Of a DNA stretch of 6,907 nt, positions 1-6,685 are shown piece after piece (the stretch's first letter is position 1; every line of letters begins with the position of its first letter). The position numbers and the translations under genes were made by a program. The notes under the pieces are model-generated. The model was not told the DNA's origin and made no database searches. It was given only the letters and a program-made list of their open reading frames with translations. The stretch lies in contig DAHWSH010000045.1 of assembly GCA_027338645.1 (NCBI GenBank), positions 1 to 6,907 on the forward strand, written 5' to 3'. This DNA comes from JAJZIH01 sp021785265. GTDB taxonomy: Bacteria > Pseudomonadota > Gammaproteobacteria > JAKAQQ01.

Positions 1-164
1 GCGCCAAGCTGGCGCGCCAGCTCTGCCGTGCCATCAGTGCTTCCAGAGTCCACTATCACGAAACGGGAGGGAACCGCATCAAAACTGCGAATCAGCCGAC
101 TCAAGTGGAGAGACTCGTTCTTCACCAGGACAATCACGGTCACGATGGGCAGGTTGCGACTCAT
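1..164 (-). CDS. Glycosyltransferase family 2, N-terminal part (runs off left edge)
   Basis: This is the 5' end of a gene that leaves the window; 54 complete codons are visible. The protein opens MSRNLPIVTVIVLVKNES and carries VIVDSGSTDGTAELA at residues 36-50. The early VTVIVLVKNE strand plus the (V/I)DSGSTDGT segment is the nucleotide-sugar-binding start of GT-A fold family 2 glycosyltransferases, which transfer a sugar from a nucleotide donor to a lipid-linked or growing glycan at the cytoplasmic face of the membrane. The DXD motif and catalytic base lie outside the window, so activity and donor cannot be judged. The ATG overlaps the TGA of the upstream GT4 gene as ATGA, a strong sign of translational coupling and of membership in the same operon. 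Donor and linkage cannot be read from this fragment. Confidence 0.85.
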   Translation of the reverse strand, partial: MSRNLPIVTVIVLVKNESLHLSRLIRSFDAVPSRFVIVDSGSTDGTAELARQLG

Positions 165-1378
165 CGCCTCCCCCGGCTCGTCAATCGGGAATCGGCCGCA
201 GAAAAAAGGCGTGCATACGCATCTGGCAACGCCCCATCCTCAAGACGTCGCAAGTAAGAAAGAGACCCACTCCGCCATTCGGCATGCTCGGTTTCGGTCA
301 TCTCCGCCAGTTGGTCGATCCGTTGGGCAAACAACCAGGGATCCCCCAAAGGAATGGACCATCCCGCCCGAGCCACCTCGAGATCGGTCCAGGGAGTCCG
401 ATCACTGATCAGGACCGGAGTTGCAGCAGCCCAGCTTTCGACGATCACATAGCCGTAGTTTTCCCCGAGCGTTGGAAGCAACAGGCCATCGTACTGGCTC
501 AGGATTCCACCGACCGCACCCGGGTCCGCCGGCCCCCGATAGCAGACTGTTACATGCCCGGGCAGCTCACGGAGGAGCTGGCGGCAGCGAGTCCAGTAAG
601 CCGGATCCTCGATCGGCCCGTAAATGTCAAGATAGACCGGCGCTTGAACCCGGGACAGAATCTCAAGGGCGCCAAGCAGGTTTTTCTTTGGCGAGATCCT
701 CGAGAGAAAGATCAGGCGTGCACACCCCTCTTGCTTGGGGACATGGCACTTCACCCCATCTGCGCTGGGCTTCGGAGGATAATTGGACGCAAGAATCACC
801 TCCGTCTTTGCACCCATGACGCGCCTGATCGATTTCACTTCCTCGAGACTGCAGGCATGCCAGATCAGCCCTCGGCTAAAACCCAAGAGTTTGGCAAACC
901 CCAGATAGATCCGCTTGCGTTTGGATTTGAGCGAAAGCGCACCCTCCGAAAACTCCCCACGCGGGGCCAGAATAACGGCGGTCCGCCCAATGAGTCCCAT
1001 TCGGCGCAGGCAGAGCAACTGGATGGTTGGCTCCCGGGTAAAAAAGCTGCAGACATAGATCGTATCCGGACGCATATTGCGGATGATTCGCAGGACCTCC
1101 GGGGCGATCCGTCTCCAAAACGAGGCGTAAAAGACCCATGTCTGATCCCTTGGTTGCCAGCAATTACGGGTGACCCCCGGTAGTTCCTCCCGGGTTCCGA
1201 ACTCGCGATCCCGGCAGTACACATAGAATGCATACTGCGGTAGGTTCCGGGTCATTTCGTAGACGCTCCGGGTGGGCCCTCCAGCCCGCTTCGCGGGAGG
1301 ATAATAGCCCGCGAGAATCAGGATCTTGGGTCGCCCTGCGGCGCCCGCATCGAACCATTCGGGATCCCCGAGCTTCAA
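161..1378 (-). CDS. Glycosyltransferase family 4 (GT-B fold)
   Basis: Probable retaining glycosyltransferase of about 405 residues, a normal length for the family, acting in surface-glycan assembly in the cytoplasm or at the inner membrane face. The N-terminal domain starts with KILILAGYYPPAKRAGGPTR (residues 18-37), the usual opening strand and glycine-rich acceptor-side loop. The linker into the donor domain is FLSRISPKKN (224-233). The C-terminal donor site is LPTLGENYGYVIVESWAAAT (301-320), giving the EX7E pair Glu306 and Glu314, followed by PVLISDRTPW. No signal peptide or membrane segment is seen. I chose the TTG at 1378: it overlaps the upstream TGA as TTGA and has AGGGA seven bases before it. 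An earlier in-frame TTG at 1423 would run 49 bases into the GMC gene. No ATG lies before the conserved region. The stop overlaps the next gene as ATGA. The sugar donor is not predictable. Confidence 0.93.
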   Translation of the reverse strand: MKLGDPEWFDAGAAGRPKILILAGYYPPAKRAGGPTRSVYEMTRNLPQYAFYVYCRDREFGTREELPGVTRNCWQPRDQTWVFYASFWRRIAPEVLRIIRNMRPDTIYVCSFFTREPTIQLLCLRRMGLIGRTAVILAPRGEFSEGALSLKSKRKRIYLGFAKLLGFSRGLIWHACSLEEVKSIRRVMGAKTEVILASNYPPKPSADGVKCHVPKQEGCARLIFLSRISPKKNLLGALEILSRVQAPVYLDIYGPIEDPAYWTRCRQLLRELPGHVTVCYRGPADPGAVGGILSQYDGLLLPTLGENYGYVIVESWAAATPVLISDRTPWTDLEVARAGWSIPLGDPWLFAQRIDQLAEMTETEHAEWRSGSLSYLRRLEDGALPDAYARLFSAADSRLTSRGRR

Positions 1379-2946
1379 TCGAGCTTCCCTATCAGACTTT
1401 GAGCCAGTCGATCCGCAAAGCAAAGGAGGCTCAACGTGGGATTGGCCACCCCGGCAGTCGGGAAGATTCCGGTTGAGACGGTCCAGAGGTTACTCGTGCC
1501 CCTCACCAAACAATCCGAATCCACAACTGCTTCCGGGTGGTCGCCGAGCAGAGTCGTTCCTACCGGGTGATACACGTCGTGAAGTTTTTCCTCTTGGAAG
1601 GAAGCGTACGGTATGACGGGAGGAACGATATGGTTTTCACCCATCCGCTTCCAAGCGGAGAGGACCCGTTCCGCCACAGCCGAGGCATCCTTTCGATCTT
1701 GCTCGCCGATCCGCCAGTGGACCACCGCTCGAGGGCGTCTATGTCGGTCTTTCTCACGTCCCAAGGTAACACGGTTTGTCCGGACCGGATTTTGTTCGAA
1801 GTCGAGTTGCAGACGAACGAGAGTCTGCCCCTGAATCGCAAGGCGTTTCCTGACAAATCGGGTCCAGCCCAACTGAGCCAGCCCCGGCAAGCTTTTGACC
1901 AGAAAACCCACAGGTGGGGCCGTGAGCCGACCGCGCTGAACGGACTGGAAAAAATCCCTGGCAACTGAAAACCCGGCGCTTTTTTGGTCGAAGATCCAGT
2001 GCGCGAAAAAGCGGGGCCATGCTGCATACTCGGACCCGATCCCAAGTATCCTCGCAGATCGCATGCCATAACGGAAGAAGCGTGGGGCGAAGAGCAAAAC
2101 AAACTGTTTCATATCCACTGGTTGCACGCTACCGATTGCGATGCTCAGGTGATCGGACAGGTAGCACCCACATGCAGCACTTCTGGGAAGGACACGAAAA
2201 TCATGGATAGCATCAAGTTCAAGTAGCAGGCGTGCAGATTCAATTGCTCCGGCAGTGATGACAAAATACGGTGCTGTGACTTCCAAAGTCCGGCCGGCAC
2301 AATGAACCGCAAGAGTGCGGACCCGTGCAAAACCACCCGCTAGATCAGCGACCTGCCATCCGGCCGCCACAGCATCTGTGAGCACCGTGAGAGAGGGGCT
2401 GGATTCTTCATTCAGAAGACGGACAAAGTTGCGACGCCGGAAAGGCAACCAAATAGAACTTGTGATCGATAGTCCTTCCTGTCGCATTTCTTTTTCGCAT
2501 CCTGACAGGCCCACCCATGACAAATCTGCTGAAAAACATTCATCAGGGAGATCTAGGAAGGCAAGAACGGATCGCAGGTGGCGGGCTACGGTTGTCTCGA
2601 TGGTTGGCCAGGTGGTACTCCACGAAGCATCAAACGGCCTGGCGTGTGTCGGAAAGTAGGGGAAGAGCTGTCCACCCCACTGTACCGTCGTACCCCCGAG
2701 CCCGAAGTAACGACCCCGAACCGCTCCTCCGTAGATCTCACCGGAAAACTCCGCTTCAAAACCAATCGATTGGCTGTCTTGGGGGCGTACGGAGCCCGCC
2801 TCAACCAAAAGGACACAGATCCCCCGTCGCGACAACTGAATGGCCAGATAGATGCCAGCGGCTCCCGCCCCGACGATACAAACTTCGGCTGACAGTGATC
2901 GATGCCCGTCAACCAGATCGGAGGGATGAAGGATCCGAGCTCTCAC
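1375..2946 (-). CDS. GMC-family FAD-dependent oxidoreductase
   Basis: Flavin oxidoreductase of the glucose-methanol-choline family, about 523 residues, which oxidises an alcohol group (probably on a sugar) to a carbonyl. The FAD-binding dinucleotide fold is EVCIVGAGAAGIYLAIQLSR (21-40), ending at the ribose-binding Glu in LLVEAG (46-51). FGLGGTTVQWGG (81-92) is the FAD-proximal loop, and GAIESARLLL (233-242) and SDH (264-266) follow as in the family. The C-terminal domain has YHPVGTT (459-465) and VANPTLS (500-506); His460 and Asn502 match the His/Asn catalytic pair known from cholesterol oxidase. There is no signal peptide or Tat motif, so it is probably cytoplasmic; the electron acceptor is unknown. 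I chose the GTG at 2946 because it overlaps the preceding stop as GTGA. An ATG at 3039 would overlap the aldo/keto reductase by 97 bases and add 31 residues before the fold. The ribosome-binding site is weak (GACGAGAA), consistent with coupling. Confidence 0.93.
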   Translation of the reverse strand: MRARILHPSDLVDGHRSLSAEVCIVGAGAAGIYLAIQLSRRGICVLLVEAGSVRPQDSQSIGFEAEFSGEIYGGAVRGRYFGLGGTTVQWGGQLFPYFPTHARPFDASWSTTWPTIETTVARHLRSVLAFLDLPDECFSADLSWVGLSGCEKEMRQEGLSITSSIWLPFRRRNFVRLLNEESSPSLTVLTDAVAAGWQVADLAGGFARVRTLAVHCAGRTLEVTAPYFVITAGAIESARLLLELDAIHDFRVLPRSAACGCYLSDHLSIAIGSVQPVDMKQFVLLFAPRFFRYGMRSARILGIGSEYAAWPRFFAHWIFDQKSAGFSVARDFFQSVQRGRLTAPPVGFLVKSLPGLAQLGWTRFVRKRLAIQGQTLVRLQLDFEQNPVRTNRVTLGREKDRHRRPRAVVHWRIGEQDRKDASAVAERVLSAWKRMGENHIVPPVIPYASFQEEKLHDVYHPVGTTLLGDHPEAVVDSDCLVRGTSNLWTVSTGIFPTAGVANPTLSLLCFADRLAQSLIGKLD

Positions 2947-3734
2947 TTCTCGTCTGCCCAGTCTGATAAAGCGCCCACATGTTCCGTTTTCCTGCTTGAT
3001 ACCAGAATCGATGCATGAGGATGACGCCTGAGCGCCCATCGCAAGATTTCTGGCGCATCACCGGGTGGATTCCCGCGGAGCACTCCGTAGACCAGATGGG
3101 GAGACTGCCCGCGCAAGAGACAGGGATCTGCTTCACACCCGGGACGACTATCGCGACACTGGATGATTTGTGCCAAAGGTGTCGCACTGTCCAGAAAGTC
3201 AACGAGTTTTTCGCACGGACCCGCGATTCCCCAAAACCGGATCTTGCCCTCACTTCTTTTCGACTCCAGCCAGGGAAACCACGCATCTGAGAGGGTTTCC
3301 GACCATACGGGCTCATGGAGAAAGAGGAGATCAAGCAGATCCCGGTTCAGCCGCCTGAGAGAAGCCTCGAGGCTCCGATCTGCCTGTTTCAGGGATCCAT
3401 TCCATAAGGGACCTCCCCACAGGGGCCGGATGCGCCCCACAGCCTTGAGTCCTATGAGAATCGGCCAGTTTGTGGTTTCCAATGGAGGATAAAGTCCCAC
3501 CTTGCTAGATACCGTCATCCGGTTACGGATTTCTTGTGGCAGACGGCCAAGCTCCGCCTCGGCCAAGCCGTACCCGTAATAAGGGGATGTATCAAAGTGG
3601 GTGAAACCCGCATCGAATGCATAACGAAGCAAAGTTTGTCGCTCTCCTGAGGTCACACAATGATGGAGCGTTGCTGTTCCGAATGATAGTCGCGAAACAC
3701 AAAGATCGGTATTTTTCAGGTTCAGTACTCGCAC
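2943..3734 (-). CDS. Aldo/keto reductase
   Basis: NAD(P)H-dependent reductase of the aldo/keto reductase superfamily, 263 residues, somewhat short against the usual 270-330 but apparently complete. It should interconvert a carbonyl and an alcohol in the cytoplasm. All four catalytic residues can be placed: Asp48 and Tyr53 in FTHFDTSPYYGYG, Lys78 in VSSKVG and His140 in LLDLLFLHEP. SLEASLRRLNRDLLDLLF (121-138) is the typical helix before that His. ILVSSRKTEH near the C-terminus matches the cofactor-phosphate-binding segment. The GTG start has AGAGGA four bases upstream; no ATG is available before the first strand. The start lies 13 bases inside the methyltransferase gene and the stop overlaps the GMC gene as GTGA, so it sits between two genes it is translated with. 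Coupling to a flavin oxidoreductase suggests that both act on one intermediate, but the substrate is unknown. Confidence 0.93.
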   Translation of the reverse strand: MRVLNLKNTDLCVSRLSFGTATLHHCVTSGERQTLLRYAFDAGFTHFDTSPYYGYGLAEAELGRLPQEIRNRMTVSSKVGLYPPLETTNWPILIGLKAVGRIRPLWGGPLWNGSLKQADRSLEASLRRLNRDLLDLLFLHEPVWSETLSDAWFPWLESKRSEGKIRFWGIAGPCEKLVDFLDSATPLAQIIQCRDSRPGCEADPCLLRGQSPHLVYGVLRGNPPGDAPEILRWALRRHPHASILVSSRKTEHVGALSDWADEK

Positions 3735-4441
3735 CGCGTCCTCTCGGCTAGGAGATGCGAGTAATCAATCCAGCGACAGCCGTAACCATATTCTTGGAGA
3801 AAGAACTCAATTTCCCGGGGCCTTTGAGCATGTCCGCGGGCCGCTAGAGTTGCAAAATGGACTTCCAACCCAACCCTAAAAAGTCGTTTATTCGCAAGCG
3901 TTTTTCGGAGACCTTGTAGTACTTCCCATTCATAACCCTCCACGTCAATTTTAATGCATTGAGGTACCGGTACCTGCCCATTCGCCACGAGCAGGTCACC
4001 GGTCATGCATTCAACCTGGATGACCTCTCCTTCTGAATCCGCGTGATTTTCCACGACAAAACTCGTTGCTCCAAGCGGATCAGAACCTTGGATCAGTTGG
4101 ATCGTCCCCACGCTTTCCCCCAGAGCAAAAGGCAGCAGAATGACGTTTTCAGGAATCCCCGTGCTCTCGAATCGAGCACGGTTTAAAGCACTGGGTTCAA
4201 AGCTGTAACACACTCCGGATAAACCGACCCGATTCGCGAGCAGTCGCGAATAAAAGCCAACGTTGGCCCCAACATCCCAGACCACGTCACCGCAATGCAG
4301 TCCTGTGAGCAGTGCGGCCTGGAACGACTTCTCATAAACGGTTGCGGATCCGAAAGCTGCAATCACGCGGTTTACCCCGACTCGCCGCCCAAGATTTCGG
4401 AATTTGATTGCGATCCATCCTGTTCTTACGCTACCCTTCAA
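3722..4441 (-). CDS. FkbM-family SAM-dependent methyltransferase
   Basis: Class I methyltransferase of the FkbM family, 239 residues, expected to transfer a methyl group from S-adenosylmethionine to a hydroxyl oxygen. In polysaccharide loci these enzymes usually O-methylate sugars. The SAM-binding motif I is VVWDVGANVGFYS (53-65), with the acidic residue of motif II as Glu82 in YSFEPS. The family signature IKIDVEGYEWEVLQG is at 163-177. There is no signal peptide or membrane segment. The start is a TTG at 4441 with GGGAG five bases before it; an in-frame TGA just upstream rules out a longer protein, and the next candidate (a GTG at codon 26) would lose conserved N-terminal sequence. It is the first gene of the tight operon; its 3' end overlaps the aldo/keto reductase by 13 bases. 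Arginine codons lean to CGA (6 of 18), unlike the amidotransferase beyond the gap. A strong AAGAGGAG upstream also fits an 8-codon TTG reading frame that ends inside this gene. Confidence 0.95.
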   Translation of the reverse strand: MKGSVRTGWIAIKFRNLGRRVGVNRVIAAFGSATVYEKSFQAALLTGLHCGDVVWDVGANVGFYSRLLANRVGLSGVCYSFEPSALNRARFESTGIPENVILLPFALGESVGTIQLIQGSDPLGATSFVVENHADSEGEVIQVECMTGDLLVANGQVPVPQCIKIDVEGYEWEVLQGLRKTLANKRLFRVGLEVHFATLAARGHAQRPREIEFFLQEYGYGCRWIDYSHLLAERTRCEY

Positions 4442-4766
4442 AATCTCTCCCGGTCAAATCGTGGCTCCTCTTGATGGCGACCGGCGACAGGTCGATCTAT
4501 ACTGACTCAAGCTCGGCGGGATCCCGACCATCTGAAAAAAGGTTGCTGCCGATGGTGAAGTCCACGGAATCGTTAATGTCCGGGCCTTGACATGGAAGCT
4601 CCCGTATAAACGAGGGCGCTGATCCCCTAGACCACCCCGAATAGCTTCGCCACTGCCTTCTCCATGATTCCTCATCGGGTTTTCTGGCAGTATTCTATCC
4701 ATGATCGGCACCCACTCAGAATTCAACGGAGGCATAATTCTCACTATAGTTCGCCAAACTCCGATC
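4442..4766. other. Gap between operon and amidotransferase: no intact gene
   Basis: This 325-base stretch separates the amidotransferase stop from the methyltransferase start. I find no gene with a credible start and ribosome-binding site, no RNA gene and no hairpin followed by a T-run on the minus strand, so transcription from the amidotransferase could continue into the operon. I also found no well-spaced -35/-10 pair for an operon promoter. It contains a possible 3' gene remnant, listed separately. A 113-codon frame (4454-4795) spans most of it, but it overlaps the end of the amidotransferase and is not recognisable. Two short symmetries occur, CGGGATCCCG at 4517-4526 and a 5-bp stem (CGACC/GGTCG) at 4479-4495; neither is convincing alone. 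Confidence 0.6.
4497..4694 (-). pseudogene. Possible 3' remnant of an unidentified gene
   Basis: A 65-codon open frame ends with TAG and has no ATG or TTG at all and only one late GTG, yet its translation looks protein-like: acidic and polar residues are spread evenly, and the tail reads DINDSVDFTIGS followed by NLFSDGRDPAELESV. It is in the same frame as the amidotransferase. Between the two genes that frame is broken only by the amidotransferase TGA, a second TGA and a TAG. One reading is the decayed end of a gene overwritten when the amidotransferase segment arrived; the other is chance. I do not recognise the family and assign no function. The evidence is compositional only. Confidence 0.3.
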
Positions 4767-6563
4767 TCACTTAAGCATACCAGAAAACCGGTCATTCAGA
4801 AGCTCCCTCGCCCACGCCCTCATTCCGCGCTCCAAGCTGTCATTGGATCGCTCGTTCGTCAGCCACTGCCGAACTGGCACATTGAATCCTGACTTGCGCC
4901 GGGCCAGCAGGGCAGGATCAATGGCTGTGATGGCGCCAAGCCCGTGTCGCAAATCGGCCTTGGTCACTGGATTTCCCGGAACCTGACGCAAGCGGACGAC
5001 ATGGGCAAGGAGATCAGCATCTGCCAGTGGCGTGCGAATCTCCAGAGAGTGCGCCATGCCAGCCCAGTCGGAGTCACGGAGCAAGCAGTTGCGCATATAG
5101 ATGGCAGTCTCCAAGGCCATCACCTGATCAAACGGAGAAGAGATTCCCCGCGTGATGTCACGCAGGTGATCATGCAACGCCAAGGTACGTAGCCCAATAT
5201 GTGCGAGTTCGTCGTCGATCATACACGGCAGTTCCCATGGCATGAATAACGCCCGCCGCAGGAAGTAGGCACCAGGTATATCGCGACCCCATTCCAACAC
5301 TCCGGCATACTTGGGCGAGGTGCGCCGTGGCAGCAACGGCCGCAACACCTGCCGTACCGCCACCCCAAGCGCATGCGGAACCAGCCACAAAGCCGCCGCC
5401 ATGCGGGGCACCTGACTATAGGAAGGATACGAGCCAAACAGCTCGTCTCCCCCTAGCCCAGACAGCACGACCTTCAGACCCAGACTAGCGGCGGCCTTGC
5501 TCACCATATAGGAGTTGACACCGTCCACGCTGGGTTGATCCATGGCAGAAAGGATGCGTTCACGTTCACCCAAAAAATCGGCCGAGTTTACACGCACGGT
5601 GTGATGGGTCACACCGCATAAACGGGCTACTGCACTGGCACCCGGTACCTCATCATTGTGTGTGTCCTCATACTCGTCGAACCCAAGCGTGAGGGCACGC
5701 AATTCAGGTCTGGGCGTTACTGCACTGGCGAGCGCACAGATTGTCACCGAATCCAGACCAGCCGACAGAAACAGGCCGACTGGCACATCTGAAAGCAAAT
5801 GATGGCGCACACTGTCGGCCAATGCGGGCATCAGAGAGGTCGCTACCGGGGTCTTCGCCGGTTCGGCTAACTCACGCAGAGGGGCTAGCGCATCTCGATA
5901 ACACCAGGTACGCATGGGCTGACCGCGGCGCATGTGGATTGCATGGCCGGCCGGTAGTGCTGAGATGGTCCTATCCAGGGTGAAAGGTTCCGTCACATAC
6001 CCCCAGAGCAAAAACGACACCAATCCCGCAGCATCAATGCCCTCTCCAAAACCACCAACCTGTAACGCTTTTACCTGCGAGGCGAAAGCCAGGGTACTAC
6101 CGCGCCTGCTGTAGTACAGTGGCTTAATGCCCAGCGGATCCCGCGCCAACAGCAAAGAGCGATCCACGGTATCCCATAGTGCAAACGCGAACATGCCACG
6201 TAGCCTCGTCAGCATGGCCTCGCCCTGCAGGGCATACAAATGCAGGAGTGTTTCGGTATCCGAATGGCCACGGTAACGTGCGCCGTGGGATTCACACCAT
6301 GCACGCAAATCAGGATGGTTGTAGATCTCGCCATTGAACACAATCCAGTAGCGCCCGTCTGCCGAGGCCATGGGCTGCGCGCCGGTCTCACTCAAATCCA
6401 AAATGGCCAACCTACGGTGCGCAAACCCTAGCTCCCCATGGGGATCGAGCCACAGACCTGCACCATCAGGACCCCGAGAGCGCATTTGCTCGCGCATGCT
6501 CGTCAGAGACTCGCTGTCTACCGAAGCGCCGTCGCTCGTATGGATACCTGCTAATCCGCACAT
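4767..6563 (-). CDS. asnB: Asparagine-synthetase-like glutamine amidotransferase (AsnB type)
   Basis: Two-domain, glutamine-dependent amidotransferase of 598 residues, close to the length of the class found in polysaccharide loci. The N-terminal Ntn glutaminase domain begins MCGLAG; Cys2 is the nucleophile that releases ammonia from glutamine. RGPDG (30-34), AHRRLAILD (48-56), NGEIYNH (77-83) and SDTE (101-104) line the glutamine pocket. The C-terminal synthetase domain has the ATP pyrophosphatase loop as SAGLDS (267-272), with Ala where SGG is most common, and SGLGGDELFG at 368-377. SLEIRTPLAD comes later. It would adenylate a carboxylate and replace it with an amide: either aspartate to asparagine or, given the context, a glycan uronic acid (inference). 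The start must be the ATG at 6563, because Cys must follow Met; AAAGGAA lies seven bases upstream. An upstream ATG at 6590 would block the nucleophile. Arginine codons (no CGA in the first 154 codons) differ from the operon. Confidence 0.96.
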   Translation of the reverse strand: MCGLAGIHTSDGASVDSESLTSMREQMRSRGPDGAGLWLDPHGELGFAHRRLAILDLSETGAQPMASADGRYWIVFNGEIYNHPDLRAWCESHGARYRGHSDTETLLHLYALQGEAMLTRLRGMFAFALWDTVDRSLLLARDPLGIKPLYYSRRGSTLAFASQVKALQVGGFGEGIDAAGLVSFLLWGYVTEPFTLDRTISALPAGHAIHMRRGQPMRTWCYRDALAPLRELAEPAKTPVATSLMPALADSVRHHLLSDVPVGLFLSAGLDSVTICALASAVTPRPELRALTLGFDEYEDTHNDEVPGASAVARLCGVTHHTVRVNSADFLGERERILSAMDQPSVDGVNSYMVSKAAASLGLKVVLSGLGGDELFGSYPSYSQVPRMAAALWLVPHALGVAVRQVLRPLLPRRTSPKYAGVLEWGRDIPGAYFLRRALFMPWELPCMIDDELAHIGLRTLALHDHLRDITRGISSPFDQVMALETAIYMRNCLLRDSDWAGMAHSLEIRTPLADADLLAHVVRLRQVPGNPVTKADLRHGLGAITAIDPALLARRKSGFNVPVRQWLTNERSNDSLERGMRAWARELLNDRFSGMLK

Positions 6564-6570
6564 TTCAACT

Positions 6571-6577
6571 TTCCTTT
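6571..6577 (-). promoter_or_regulatory. Ribosome-binding site deciding the amidotransferase start
   Basis: AAAGGAA on the minus strand lies seven bases before the ATG at 6563. This supports the start that places the catalytic cysteine second. The ATG at 6590 lies upstream of this site and has no comparable purine-rich sequence. Confidence 0.7.
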
Positions 6578-6591
6578 CAAAAAGGTTCAAA

Positions 6592-6622
6592 AGAATAGGG
6601 TGGATTCAACTCTGAAGTGCAA
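6592..6622 (-). promoter_or_regulatory. Candidate hybrid promoter across the IS junction
   Basis: On the minus strand TTGCAC (6622-6617) lies inside the IS terminus and TATTCT (6597-6592) in the flanking DNA just outside, 19 bases apart. The hexamers are reasonable but the spacing is longer than the usual 17. It points toward the amidotransferase, whose start is about 30 bases downstream. IS30-family elements such as ISAba125 are known to supply outward promoter parts to neighbouring genes. Only 35 bases remain between the gene and the IS, so any original promoter farther upstream has been displaced. Confidence 0.3.
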
Positions 6623-6671
6623 CTTCACTGACGGGCCAAGGGGGCAAGCTGCGGTCGCATCGTGGCTTTCC

Positions 6672-6685
6672 CGACTGGCCAGTCG
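6672..6685. repeat. Perfect 14-bp palindrome before the transposase ribosome-binding site
   Basis: CGACTGGCCAGTCG is a perfect self-complementary 14-mer that directly abuts the GAAGGAG ribosome-binding site (6685-6691). As DNA it could be a dimeric repressor site; as RNA it is too tight to fold on itself but could pair between transcripts. An operator for transposase self-control is my inference. Confidence 0.4.

Noticed and set aside
7..22. Perfect 16-bp palindrome AGCTGGCGCGCCAGCT
   Set aside because: It falls inside the GT2 coding sequence where ELARQL codons explain it; no regulatory context is visible at the window edge.
284..1183. 299-codon open frame on the plus strand
   Set aside because: It lies entirely opposite the well-supported GT4 gene, has no recognisable motif, and its composition is that of an antisense shadow.
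2944..3039. ATG start at 3039 for the GMC oxidoreductase
   Set aside because: It overlaps the aldo/keto reductase by 97 bases and adds residues that are out-of-frame AKR sequence; the GTGA overlap at 2946 fits the pattern of the operon.
4479..4526. Short hairpin and CGGGATCCCG palindrome as a terminator or operator
   Set aside because: The stem is only 5 bp with no following T-run on either strand, and the 10-bp palindrome has no placement relative to a promoter that I can support.
4454..4795. 113-codon minus-strand frame across the gap
   Set aside because: It overlaps the 3' end of the amidotransferase out of frame, lacks a ribosome-binding site and shows no known motif; the other frame in this region looks more protein-like at its end.
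6564..6590. ATG at 6590 as the amidotransferase start
   Set aside because: It would put nine residues before Met-Cys and prevent the cysteine from being the N-terminal nucleophile.
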